39,313 bases of DNA from positions 1 through 39,313 of the forward strand of contig JBBDWN010000044.1 of the NCBI GenBank assembly GCA_040902855.1, written 5' to 3'. This DNA is from DATHWB01 sp040902855. Its GTDB lineage: Bacteria > Actinomycetota > Acidimicrobiia > Spongiisociales > ZC4RG35. The notes below the pieces were generated by a model. That model was given only the letters and a program-made list of their open reading frames with translations. It was not told the origin of the DNA and did not search any database. Shown piece after piece: positions 14,770-22,601 of the stretch (its first letter is position 1; every line of letters starts with the position of its first letter). The translations under genes and the position numbers were made by a program.

Positions 14770-15326
14770 GTGCCCACCCCGAGTTCGGACACGTCGACGA
14801 GAGCGGAAAACTCGAAACCGGCCGCCTGCACCCGCTCGGTGACGACACCGTTCGACCGGTCGACGAGGGCCAGCACCTGAGCGATGACCAGTCCTGCCCC
14901 CAACGCCACCTGAATCGATTCGGCCAGCGCCCCGCCCGTCGTCACCGTGTCATCGACGATGGCGACGACGTCGCCTGCCACAACCGGACCAACCAGACGT
15001 CCACCCGTGCCGTGAGGCTTCTCTTCTTTGCGGATCGAAAAGGCGCGCAGGTGCCGCTGCCGATCGGCGGCCCGAATCACCGTTGCCAGCGCGATCGGAT
15101 CGGCACCCATCGTCATCCCGCCGACGGCCACCACAGACGAATCGAGCGCGGCGAGCACGGCGTCGCCCACCGCCGAGGCGCCCGGGCCGTCGAATGTCGT
15201 CTTGCGGGCGTCGATGTACCAGTCGCTCACCGCACCGGATCGGAGAGTGAACGGACCATCCGTCCGGACCGCATGGGTGCGGAGATGGGCGATCAGGCGT
15301 CGTCGAACGTCGTCGTCGGATGGCAT
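14766..15326 (-). CDS. pyrE: Orotate phosphoribosyltransferase
   Basis: 186 aa from the ATG at 15326. PyrE landmarks: GPFTLRSGAVSDWYIDAR near the N-terminus, GGMTMGADPIA, the catalytic-loop KEEKPHGTGG, and the PRPP-binding motif VVAIVDDTVTTGGALAESI. It transfers the phosphoribosyl group from PRPP to orotate in de novo UMP synthesis. It is not next to other pyrimidine genes here; the flanking partners are a membrane protein and nfo. Its start lies 24 bp from a scaffold gap, so the upstream context is unknown. Confidence 0.92.
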   Translation of the reverse strand: MPSDDDVRRRLIAHLRTHAVRTDGPFTLRSGAVSDWYIDARKTTFDGPGASAVGDAVLAALDSSVVAVGGMTMGADPIALATVIRAADRQRHLRAFSIRKEEKPHGTGGRLVGPVVAGDVVAIVDDTVTTGGALAESIQVALGAGLVIAQVLALVDRSNGVVTERVQAAGFEFSALVDVSELGVGT

Positions 15327-15350
15327 GCGACTCCGGACGATACCGACGCC

Positions 15351-15450
15351 NNNNNNNNNNNNNNNNNNNNNNNNNNNNNNNNNNNNNNNNNNNNNNNNNN
15401 NNNNNNNNNNNNNNNNNNNNNNNNNNNNNNNNNNNNNNNNNNNNNNNNNN
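15351..15450. other. Scaffold gap (100 N)
   Basis: Exactly 100 N. It removes the 3' part of the GerMN lipoprotein gene and the sequence upstream of pyrE. Confidence 0.98.
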
Positions 15451-16010
15451 GGGCCGTCGAGGACGAGCCCCTCGGACGAGAACACGGTGACCGGATCTCC
15501 ATCCTCGACCAGGAGCACGTCGTCGATCCCATCCAAGCGGGTGAGGGTGAAGGTCAGTTGTGCCAGACGAGCCGTCATCGAAAAGGTGCCGCCGCCGCTC
15601 TCGAACTCGGATGAAAGGTCGACGACTGCCGTCGAACCGTCCATCGTCAAAGAATCGACGGACGAGTCCTCGGGAATCGCGGTCGTGAAGTCGGTGATAC
15701 CGAGCAGCGTGACGAGAGCCGCCTCGGCTTCGTCTGCCCCGCCGAGCGGTGCCACCGAGATCGGATACAAGAACGGGCCCTGGCGGAAGCCGTTGCTCCC
15801 GGAAGGGTCGAGCACGTACACGGCCACCGGATCGCCGAACGCGGGAGCCGTGGTCGTCGTCGTGGTCGTGGTCGGCTCTGACGTGGTGGTCGGCTCTGCG
15901 GTGGTGGTGGTGGTTGCGGGTTGGGCAGCCGTCATCGTCGTCGTCTCGCCCGAACCACTGCACGCCGCCAGCGTCAAGGCGAGCGCGGCAAAGGTGACTA
16001 TTCGTCTCAT
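15451..16010 (-). CDS. GerMN-domain lipoprotein, 3' end lost in scaffold gap
   Basis: The first about 186 residues are present. A lipoprotein signal, MRRIVTFAALALTLAACSG with the lipobox Cys at 17, is followed by a threonine/proline-rich low-complexity linker (residues about 23-55). A GerMN domain then begins: VAVYVLDPSGS, TAIPEDSSVDSL, TAVVDLSSEF, LAQLTFTLTRLDGIDDVLLV and SEGLVLDG. GerMN domains occur in spore germination GerM and in actinobacterial lipoproteins such as LpqB, probably as extracytoplasmic binding modules. The ATG start has AGGAG upstream. It is divergent from the histidine phosphatase. Confidence 0.82.
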
Positions 16011-16062
16011 GTGATACTCCTGAAAGTTGAAAACGTCTTCTCGTAGGCGGCGGTTCCGCATC

Positions 16063-16068
16063 TACCGT
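16063..16068 (+). promoter_or_regulatory. -10 box of the histidine phosphatase gene
   Basis: TACCGT ends 10 nt before the ATG at 16079, giving a leader of only a few nucleotides. No ribosome-binding site is seen. Confidence 0.35.
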
Positions 16069-16078
16069 GTCGCCTTCG

Positions 16079-16756
16079 ATGGAGATCATTCTGGTACGTC
16101 ACGGCGAGCCCGCATGGACGCCGGACAACAAAGTCGACAACAACCCGGAATTGACCCCTCGCGGCCATGCCCAGGCCGAGGCGCTCACCCGCCGGGACTG
16201 GGGCCACATCGACGAATTGTGGGTGTCGCCGCTCGTTCGGGCGCGCCAGACGATGGAACCGCTCGAGCGCCGGCTCTCGCGGAAAGCCCGGGTCGTCGAC
16301 TGGCTCGAAGAGATCCGAAATCCCTCCGACTGGCAGGGCACGCCAGCCGACTCGTTCTACGACCTTTTCACCGAGCACAACCTCTCGCCCCGCGAGCGGC
16401 TGTGGGAGGGGCTGCCAGGCGGGGAGTCCGTGACGGACTTCCATCAACGGATCGTCCAGGGGCTCCAGCGAACTCTCGCCTCGCACGGACTCGCAAAGGT
16501 GGCAGACGACGACCCACATCTGTGGGAGCAGGCCGCCAGCAAGCGGATCCTGTGGGTGGCGCACGGCGGCACGAACGCCGTCTCTATCGGTCACCTGCTC
16601 GGAGTCGAGCCGACTCCGTGGGAGTGGTCGAGATTCGACTCCGCCCACACGTCGGTAGCAGTCCTGAGGACCGCCAGAATCTCGACCGCCTATGCCTTCG
16701 GGATGCACGCCTTCGGGGACGTCTCCCATCTTCCGAAGGACCAGGTCACCCGCTGA
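16079..16756 (+). CDS. Histidine phosphatase superfamily protein (phosphoglycerate mutase-like)
   Basis: 225 aa from the ATG at 16079; a GTG 12 nt upstream is a less likely start. The phosphohistidine motif LVRHGEP (H8) opens the protein. LWVSPLVRARQTMEPL gives the second arginine and WVAHGGTNA the second catalytic histidine. GGESVTDFHQRI supplies the acid/base region. The family removes phosphate from many small molecules and the substrate is not predictable. The gene ends 2 bp before the convergent prenyltransferase gene. Confidence 0.85.
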   Translation: MEIILVRHGEPAWTPDNKVDNNPELTPRGHAQAEALTRRDWGHIDELWVSPLVRARQTMEPLERRLSRKARVVDWLEEIRNPSDWQGTPADSFYDLFTEHNLSPRERLWEGLPGGESVTDFHQRIVQGLQRTLASHGLAKVADDDPHLWEQAASKRILWVAHGGTNAVSIGHLLGVEPTPWEWSRFDSAHTSVAVLRTARISTAYAFGMHAFGDVSHLPKDQVTR

Positions 16757-16758
16757 GG

Positions 16759-17544
16759 TCACTTCCCGAAGCGGCGCTCCCGCAACGTGAAACTTCGCAA
16801 CGCCCGCAGGTAGTCCACCCGTCTGAAGGCAGGCCAGAACACGTCGACGAACACGAACTCCGAATAGGCCGACTGCCACAGGAGGAAACCTGACAGGCGC
16901 GACTCTCCCGACGTCCTGATGAGAAGATCGGGATCCGGGACATGCGCCGAATACATCCTGCCCGCCAGAGTCTCGGCAGTGATCTGGTCGGCGATCTCAT
17001 CGGCGGGAACGCCGTCTGACGCCATCGACGAAACGAGGTCGCGGGCGGCATCGACGATCTCCTGGCGTCCGCCGTAGCCGAGGGCGATCGTCAGCCAGCG
17101 CGACCCGTTCGGACAGCCCTGTTCGGCTCGTTTGGCAGCCTCGACGACCGCATCCGGCACCAGGTCGAGGCTCCCGATGAACCGGATCGCCATGTCTGCC
17201 TGCTCGCACCGAGATGGAAGGCGATCGAAGAGTTCGACCAGGACTTCGAAGTACGGGGCCAGCTCGGTGTCCGGGCGGTCGAGGTTCTCCCGGGACAACA
17301 GCCAGCCGGTAATCGCTTCCACGCCCAATTCGGCGTTCCAGTCCAAGAAGTCTTCGAAACGGCGCATTCCGGCGCGGTAGCTGTCCGTGTAGCTGGCGAG
17401 ACCCTCGGATCTTGCATAGCGGCGGTGACCGTCCAGAATCACTGCCACGTGCTTCGGGAACCGCGACCGATCGAGCTTGGACAGGAGGCGGTCCTCGTAG
17501 AGTTTGTAGAGGAGATCCGACGGTCTCGGAATGCGTCCCGTCAT
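16759..17544 (-). CDS. cis-Prenyltransferase (UppS / Z-FPP synthase family), divergent active site
   Basis: 261 aa. Family blocks: VAVILDGHRRYAR (34-45), LLSRENLDRP (82-91), LTIALGYGGRQEIVDAARDL, and LLIRTSGESRLSGFLLWQSAYSEF with VDVFWPAFRR. The diphosphate-binding aspartate (D38) and C-terminal arginines are present. The usual Asn of DGN-x-R is His40, and the His of the usual GH-x-x-G segment appears to be Tyr (SYTDSYRAG). The family condenses isopentenyl diphosphate in cis to make polyprenyl carriers; mycobacterial short-chain Z-FPP synthase is a close architectural match. A -10 box 6 nt before the ATG suggests a leaderless message. Chain length is not predictable. Confidence 0.85.
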   Translation of the reverse strand: MTGRIPRPSDLLYKLYEDRLLSKLDRSRFPKHVAVILDGHRRYARSEGLASYTDSYRAGMRRFEDFLDWNAELGVEAITGWLLSRENLDRPDTELAPYFEVLVELFDRLPSRCEQADMAIRFIGSLDLVPDAVVEAAKRAEQGCPNGSRWLTIALGYGGRQEIVDAARDLVSSMASDGVPADEIADQITAETLAGRMYSAHVPDPDLLIRTSGESRLSGFLLWQSAYSEFVFVDVFWPAFRRVDYLRALRSFTLRERRFGK

Positions 17545-17550
17545 TCCGTC

Positions 17551-17556
17551 AGACTA
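17551..17556 (-). promoter_or_regulatory. -10 box of the cis-prenyltransferase gene (leaderless)
   Basis: On the minus strand TAGTCT ends 6 nt before the ATG at 17544. No ribosome-binding motif and no clear -35 box. Confidence 0.45.
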
Positions 17557-17622
17557 CCGAGTAGAAGACAGGCCCACGATGTCACCGAACCGCAATAGCC
17601 CGTACACGAAGGTACCGACCAC

Positions 17623-18321
17623 GTGAAACCCGACCGCGAGACACTCGAACTCGTGAAAACCACCATGGCGACCCTCGGGCGCATGAATCACCCGTTCCGC
17701 GGCTTCCTCAACGGTGCTGCGGCAATCGCCGCCATCGTCGGACTCGCAGTCCTGCTCGTCGTCAACCCGGGCGGTGCCTCGCTGACGGTCGCCCTGATGG
17801 TCTACGGCGGCAGCCTCGTCGTCATGTTCACGGTGTCCTGTCTCTATCACTCGGTGCCGTGGGGACCACGCTGGAAGGCGCGCATGCGGCGCCTCGACCA
17901 CTCCGCGATCTTCCTCGTCGTCGCCGGTACGTTCACCCCGGTGGCGGTCGTCGCGCTCGATCCCGCCTGGCGGAGCGCCAGCCTGATCGCCGTGTGGACT
18001 GCTGCCATCGTCGGAATCACCCTCAAGTTCGTCGAGCGCGACATCCGGCTCGGCCGATCGGTCACGATCCAGGCGATGATGGGATGGGCTGCCGTCATTC
18101 CCATGTTCCGGATCGCAGACCGTCTCGGAGGCGATGTCATCGTGCTCCTGGGGATCGCCGGCATTCTCTACACCATCGGGATGATCTTCATGCTGACTGG
18201 CCGACCGCGCCTGTTTCCCCGCGTCTTCTCCCACCACGAGTTGTTTCACGTGCTCGTCATCGCGGCCAGCACCGTGAACTTCGCCGCCATCGTGAATTTC
18301 GTCCTCCCGGCGGCGGTCTGA
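17623..18321 (+). CDS. Hemolysin III family membrane protein (YqfA/PAQR-like)
   Basis: 232 aa with about seven membrane helices. Conserved metal-site motifs of the PAQR/hemolysin III family are present: SCLYHSVPW after helix 2, RLDHSAIFLVVAGTFTP, and HHELFHVLVIAAS near the C-terminus. Eukaryotic relatives are hydrolytic receptors; bacterial members have ill-defined roles in membrane homeostasis, and the hemolysin name is historical. GTG start at 17623; an in-frame ATG at 17665 is an alternative. A large opposite-strand reading frame covering this gene is a shadow. Confidence 0.88.
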   Translation: MKPDRETLELVKTTMATLGRMNHPFRGFLNGAAAIAAIVGLAVLLVVNPGGASLTVALMVYGGSLVVMFTVSCLYHSVPWGPRWKARMRRLDHSAIFLVVAGTFTPVAVVALDPAWRSASLIAVWTAAIVGITLKFVERDIRLGRSVTIQAMMGWAAVIPMFRIADRLGGDVIVLLGIAGILYTIGMIFMLTGRPRLFPRVFSHHELFHVLVIAASTVNFAAIVNFVLPAAV

Positions 18322-18326
18322 CTCTC

Positions 18327-18332
18327 TAGCGT
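18327..18332 (+). promoter_or_regulatory. -10 box of the first EamA transporter gene
   Basis: TAGCGT lies 8 nt before the ATG at 18341 and just after the upstream stop. Near-leaderless. Confidence 0.4.
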
Positions 18333-18340
18333 CGGGGACC

Positions 18341-19219
18341 ATGTCCCCCGGGGTTCGCTTCGTCCTCCTCGCCGCCGTGCTGTTCGGCACCACCGGCACC
18401 GCCCAGGCGTTGGGCCCTGACGACGCCGACCCTCTCACCGTCGGGGCGATGCGGCTGCTGATCGGAGCCGCCGGACTGATCACGGTGGCAGCGATGCGAG
18501 GCCGGTTGCGGGAGGCAATCGCGGTCGAGCGTCGATGGCTGGCGCTGGGAATGCTGGGCGTGGCCGGGTACCAGGTGACCTTTTTCGGCGGGGTGCGGTT
18601 GGCCGGCGTCGGGGTCGGGACACTGCTGACGATCGGGTCGGCGCCAGTGTTCACCGGGATCGCCGCACGCCTGATCACCGGTGAGCGGCCCATCCGGGCT
18701 TGGTATCCGGCCACCGGGCTCGCCCTCGTCGGGTTGGCGCTGATCGCCGACCTGGGCGGCTCGCCCGACCCGATGGGAGTCGTCCTTTCCCTCGGGGCGG
18801 GTGCTTCCTACGCCATGTTCTCGGTGGGATCGGAACGGGTGATCCAAGCCTCGGCCCCGGTGCCGGCGATGGCGGTGGTGTTCGGAGGAGGTGCCGTCCT
18901 CCTGCTTCCGGTGCTGGCGGTGGGAGATGTGAGTTGGATCGCCAGTGGACGAGGGGTGGGGTCGGCGTTGTGGCTGGGGCTGATTGCCACCACCGCCGCC
19001 TACGTCTTCTACGGGAAGGGGTTGGCGGTCACTCCCGTGACGACGGTCGCAACACTGGTCCTCGCCGAGCCGATCACCGCACTCGTCCTGGCGACGGTGG
19101 TGCTCGGCGAGCCCCTCACACTGCCGTCTGTGGTCGGTGCGACGCTCGTCACGATCGGTCTCCTGATCCTGTCCCGTCGTTCACCCAACGGCCACCCGGC
19201 GGTCAGTCCGACCCCTTAG
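18341..19219 (+). CDS. EamA-family (DMT) transporter
   Basis: 292 aa with ten predicted membrane segments in two EamA repeats. The first opens with FVLLAAVLFGTTGTAQAL and includes GVGVGTLLTIGSAPVFTGIAAR. The second includes YVFYGKGLAVTPVTTVATLVLAEPITALV, the conserved helix-loop preceding the last pair. Members export amino acids, purines or other metabolites. The substrate is unknown. It follows the hemolysin III gene by 19 bp and may share its transcript, though it has its own -10-like box. Confidence 0.85.
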   Translation: MSPGVRFVLLAAVLFGTTGTAQALGPDDADPLTVGAMRLLIGAAGLITVAAMRGRLREAIAVERRWLALGMLGVAGYQVTFFGGVRLAGVGVGTLLTIGSAPVFTGIAARLITGERPIRAWYPATGLALVGLALIADLGGSPDPMGVVLSLGAGASYAMFSVGSERVIQASAPVPAMAVVFGGGAVLLLPVLAVGDVSWIASGRGVGSALWLGLIATTAAYVFYGKGLAVTPVTTVATLVLAEPITALVLATVVLGEPLTLPSVVGATLVTIGLLILSRRSPNGHPAVSPTP

Positions 19220-19252
19220 TTTCCGCGCCGTTCCCCGAACTCGTGCGCGAAA

Positions 19253-19269
19253 ACCACCGTATAGGTGGT
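19253..19269. terminator. Small hairpin between convergent EamA and pepP genes
   Basis: ACCACC (19253-19258) and GGTGGT (19264-19269) around a 5-nt loop. It is the only stem in the 71-bp convergent gap. Weak. Confidence 0.3.
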
Positions 19270-19290
19270 GCCGAACCCTGGGTACGCGCT

Positions 19291-20742
19291 TCAGGTGCGG
19301 TGGAGCCAGGAGGGTTCGGTGCAGAGGGATTCGATCTTGTCTGGGTCGGTGGGGACGCCAGAGGTGAGATTCTCGTGGCCGTCTGCGGTGATGAGGATGT
19401 CGTCTTCGATGCGGATGCCGATCCCCAGAAACTCCTCCGGGATGCGGTGGGTGATCTTCTCCGCCGCCTCCTTCTCCTCCTCCTCGGCCTTCCGCGCCTC
19501 GGCGGTTCCCAACAGGATGCGCCGTTCGGTCCAGGCGTCGAGGTCGTGCTCCAGCAGCGTGAACTCGACCTCCGGGCGGTCAGGTGCCACGTAGATGCCC
19601 GGCTCCACCGTGAAGACCATCCCCGGTTCGAGCGGACGGTGCACCCCGGCGGTTCGGTACGAACCGGCGTCGTGGACGTCGAGGCCCAGCCAGTGACTGG
19701 TGCCGTGCATGAAGAACTGGCGATATAGGTGCATCCCGAGAATGTCCGGGGCCGAGCGAGGGATGAGCCCGAGATCGGCGAGGCCTTCCGCCAGCACCGC
19801 GATCGAGGCGTCGTGGCACTGGCGCAGGGTGGCCCCGGGGCGGGAGGCGGCGATACCCGCCCGCTCGGCGGCCAGCACCACGTCGTAGACGGCCCTCTGC
19901 GGAGCCGTGAACCCGCCGTTGGCGGGGAAGGTCCGGGTGATGTCCGAGCTGTACATGTCGACTTCTGCGGCGGCATCGATGAGGATCAGATCCCCGTCCT
20001 CGATCAAGCGGTCGTTTTCGATGTAATGCAGGACGATGGCGTTCGGGCCCGACGCCACGATCGACGGGTACCCGTCCCGGGGCGATCCGGCCTCCCGCCA
20101 GATGTACTCCATCGCCGCCTGCACCTGGTACTCGTAGAGTCCGGGGCGGGCGAACCGCATCGCCTCCCGATGGCCCTCCGCCGAGAGAGCGCAGGCAGCG
20201 CGCAGGCTCTCGATCTCCGACTCCGACTTTCGCAGTCGCTGGTCGGCGAGGACGGTCCCCACATCGTGGACAGCGACCGGAACCACCCGCCCAAAACGCT
20301 CGAGCTGGGATCGGGCCGTGTCGAGCAGCCGGCCGATCGAAGCGTCGTGATCGGCGTTGCCGAGCCGGTAGAACAGCGCGTCCCTGCCCTGCATGAGGCG
20401 GCTGAGTTCGTTCTCGAGCTCGGAGATCTCGTAGGCGACGTCTGCGGCGTAGCGCTCCTTGGCCCCTTCGACGCCCGCCCGGTATCCCGTCCAGATCTCC
20501 ATCTCGGGATCGCGGGGACGCACGAAGAGATGGAAGTCTCCGTCGGGATGACCTGGCGCCAGCACACATACGGCATCGGGCTCCCCGAAGCCGGTGAGGT
20601 AATGGAAGTCCGAGTCCTGCCGGAACACGTGATGCACGTCGTCATTGCGAACCGTCTCGGCGGCGGCAGGCACGACTGCGATCGAGCGGTCACCGATGGT
20701 CTGGGCGAGGGCGGTGCGATGGTTTTTGAAGCGGTCCGACAT
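19291..20742 (-). CDS. pepP: Xaa-Pro aminopeptidase (aminopeptidase P) with an insertion in the catalytic domain
   Basis: 483 aa. The N-terminal domain has RQDSDFHYLTGFGEPDAV. The pita-bread metallopeptidase domain shows the five metal ligands: D256 and D267 (LIDAAAEVDMYSSDITRTF), H350 (HGTSHWLGLDVHD), E380 (FTVEPGIY) and E446 (IGIRIEDD). It removes N-terminal residues preceding proline. Between E380 and E446 there are 66 residues against 23 in E. coli PepP, so about 43 extra residues, highly charged, are inserted at about 388-434. GGAAAGG-like ribosome-binding sequence upstream. It follows the EEP gene by 34 nt and is probably the last gene of that run. Confidence 0.9.
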   Translation of the reverse strand: MSDRFKNHRTALAQTIGDRSIAVVPAAAETVRNDDVHHVFRQDSDFHYLTGFGEPDAVCVLAPGHPDGDFHLFVRPRDPEMEIWTGYRAGVEGAKERYAADVAYEISELENELSRLMQGRDALFYRLGNADHDASIGRLLDTARSQLERFGRVVPVAVHDVGTVLADQRLRKSESEIESLRAACALSAEGHREAMRFARPGLYEYQVQAAMEYIWREAGSPRDGYPSIVASGPNAIVLHYIENDRLIEDGDLILIDAAAEVDMYSSDITRTFPANGGFTAPQRAVYDVVLAAERAGIAASRPGATLRQCHDASIAVLAEGLADLGLIPRSAPDILGMHLYRQFFMHGTSHWLGLDVHDAGSYRTAGVHRPLEPGMVFTVEPGIYVAPDRPEVEFTLLEHDLDAWTERRILLGTAEARKAEEEEKEAAEKITHRIPEEFLGIGIRIEDDILITADGHENLTSGVPTDPDKIESLCTEPSWLHRT

Positions 20743-20776
20743 GGAGCCTTTCCGGGTCTGAGCGAAGTGTGACAGA

Positions 20777-21700
20777 TCAGCCGGCGGGTGCCAGCCGGAC
20801 GATCAGCGGGGCATGGTCCGATCCGAGCCTCGGCCCCAACCGACGGTCGATCGTGACCAGATGCTCGCTGTGCAGCAGGTGGTCGATCTGGACTCGCACC
20901 AATGGGTTGCCGTCGATCGGGAACGAAGGCTGCAATCCGAAGCCGCGGGTCGAATCGCGAAAACCGGTCTCAGACACGAACGAACGCCAGGCCTGGGACC
21001 ACTGGGTGGCGTTCAGGTCACCGGTCACGATCGCCGGACCGGTCGCCGCCGCCGCCCATTCGGCAGCCCATCCGAGTTGGGCGTTGCGGAGGGCGGCACG
21101 CTCCGACGTGATGGGTGAGAGCGGATGGATCCCGAGGATGTGGACCGGACCGTCACCCAGGTCGACCACGACTTCGACCGCCCGCGGCTCGGCCGACGCG
21201 AAACCGAACGACTCGAACGATGACCCGGCCGGGGCGAGGACCATCGTCGAGAAGATGAGGCCGGGCTGTCCGACGGAATACAAGTCGTAGGAGAGGTCGG
21301 CGAGGACCGCCGCCTCCTCCCACAGGCGGGTCGTCTCGTGAAGAAACACCACATCGGGTGCGGTCCGTCCGATGTAGTCGAAAACACCCGCTCTGGCCTC
21401 GTTGGCGGCCCGGACGTTGAACGACATCACCGTGAACGGCTCGCCGCCCGCGACAGGAGACCCTGCCGGGGGGACCCACAACATCCCGACCAGCCCGGCG
21501 TTCAGCAACCCCACGGCGAGCACCGCACCTCCCGTCTTGCGCCATCGCCCGACGATGAACGCCAGGCCGAGCACGGTGGCGACCACCGCGTACTGAGGTC
21601 GAAAGTTCGACAGCAGATCGAAGCCCCACCACCACGCGCCGGCAAAGCCGGCGAGGGCAGCGGTCGACACGACAAGTGCCGGAACCACGAGGAGGATCAC
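20777..21700 (-). CDS. Membrane-anchored endonuclease/exonuclease/phosphatase (EEP) domain protein
   Basis: About 307 aa from the GTG at 21700, one nt after the upstream stop. An ATG at 21757 is an alternative, but it lies 55 bp inside the neighbouring gene. Three N-terminal hydrophobic segments (residues about 2-22, 36-52 and 58-75) precede the EEP domain. Catalytic motifs: SFNVRAANE (N95), VFLHETTRLW (E122), VTGDLNATQWS, and GSDHAPLIVRL at the end. The enzymatic domain should face outside. Substrates in this family range from DNA to phospholipids and inositol phosphates, so no specific role is assigned. Confidence 0.8.
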   Translation of the reverse strand: MILLVVPALVVSTAALAGFAGAWWWGFDLLSNFRPQYAVVATVLGLAFIVGRWRKTGGAVLAVGLLNAGLVGMLWVPPAGSPVAGGEPFTVMSFNVRAANEARAGVFDYIGRTAPDVVFLHETTRLWEEAAVLADLSYDLYSVGQPGLIFSTMVLAPAGSSFESFGFASAEPRAVEVVVDLGDGPVHILGIHPLSPITSERAALRNAQLGWAAEWAAAATGPAIVTGDLNATQWSQAWRSFVSETGFRDSTRGFGLQPSFPIDGNPLVRVQIDHLLHSEHLVTIDRRLGPRLGSDHAPLIVRLAPAG

Positions 21701-21701
21701 G

Positions 21702-22553
21702 TCAGTCGAGACCCCGGAGGAAAGAGGCCACAGCCCGCCCGATCTCGGGCCCCGCATCCTCCTGGATGAAGTGCGATCCGGAGACGGTCACTTCCTGCTG
21801 GTTCGGCCAACTCCGGCAAAACTCACGCGGCCGACCGACCAGGATCGACCCAGGCTCGGCGTTGACGAACAGTTTCGGCACGTCGGTCCGGCTGAGCCAC
21901 TGCGAGTAGTCCGACACGATGGCAGCCACGTCCGTCGGTTCGCCTCCGATCGGGATCTGCCGGGGCCAGGTGAGTGTGGGTCGACGGCTCTCGCCCCCGT
22001 CGAGATACGGGCGCCGGTACTCGTCATGCACCGCGGCAGGGAGCGGATCGAGCACGGATGCCGGGAGGATCCGTTCGACGAAGACGTTCTTTTCGAGGAT
22101 GATCGTCTCACCCGCCTCGCTGCGCATCGCCTCGAAGATGCCCCGTGAGCCTTCCGGCCAGTCCGACCATTCCACCGGCATCACGATCGTCTCCATGTAG
22201 GCGATCGCCCGCACGGCATGGCGGTGACGGTTGGCCCAGTCGAAGCCGAGCCCGCCACCCCAGTCGTGAACGACCAGCGCCACCTCTTCGGAGACCCCCA
22301 GTGCTTCGAGAAAGGCGTCGAGATACCGCCGATGATCGACGAACCGGTATTCGCCGCCCACCTTCTCGGAGTCTCCCATCCCTATCAGGTCGGGGGCGAT
22401 GCATCGTCCGAGACCGTCGAGTTCGGGTATCACCTTGCGCCACAGGAACGACGACGTGGGGTTCCCGTGGAGGAAGACGATGGGCGGTCCCTCTCCGGTT
22501 TCGGTGTACGCCATTCGGGCATCGAGCACTCCGACGAACTGCTTTCCGGTCAT
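21702..22553 (-). CDS. Haloalkane dehalogenase, subfamily II (LinB/DhaA-like)
   Basis: 283 aa, alpha/beta hydrolase. It aligns from memory along most of its length with LinB: HGNPTSSFLWR (halide-binding N31), VVHDWGGGLGFDWANRH (nucleophile D97, halide-binding W98), YMETIVMP (catalytic acid E121), PTLTWPRQIPIGGEPTDV and GSHFIQEDAG (base H261). This is the Asp-His-Glu plus Asn-Trp set that defines HLD-II. It hydrolyses carbon-halogen bonds of haloalkanes to alcohols; the natural substrate is unknown. A -10 box sits 7 nt before the ATG. A second, different dehalogenase lies just upstream. Confidence 0.92.
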   Translation of the reverse strand: MTGKQFVGVLDARMAYTETGEGPPIVFLHGNPTSSFLWRKVIPELDGLGRCIAPDLIGMGDSEKVGGEYRFVDHRRYLDAFLEALGVSEEVALVVHDWGGGLGFDWANRHRHAVRAIAYMETIVMPVEWSDWPEGSRGIFEAMRSEAGETIILEKNVFVERILPASVLDPLPAAVHDEYRRPYLDGGESRRPTLTWPRQIPIGGEPTDVAAIVSDYSQWLSRTDVPKLFVNAEPGSILVGRPREFCRSWPNQQEVTVSGSHFIQEDAGPEIGRAVASFLRGLD

Positions 22554-22560
22554 GGACCCG

Positions 22561-22566
22561 ACGCTA
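22561..22566 (-). promoter_or_regulatory. -10 box of the HLD-II gene
   Basis: On the minus strand TAGCGT ends 7 nt before the ATG at 22553. The stretch TAGCGTCGGG is identical to that upstream of the EamA gene at 18341. Confidence 0.45.
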
Positions 22567-22583
22567 CCCGCCCCGGAGCGGGT
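22566..22583. terminator. Short hairpin between the two dehalogenase genes
   Basis: ACCCGC (22566-22571) and GCGGGT (22578-22583) with a 6-nt loop, 18 nt after the HLD-I stop. It may attenuate read-through and partly overlaps the HLD-II -10 box. Confidence 0.3.
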
Positions 22584-22601
22584 GGAATGACCCGCCCGGG
22601 C

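Noticed and set aside
17554..18714. 386-codon minus-strand frame opposite hemolysin III and EamA
   Set aside because: Both plus-strand genes have membrane helices and family motifs. The minus translation is His/Asp/Gly-rich noise.
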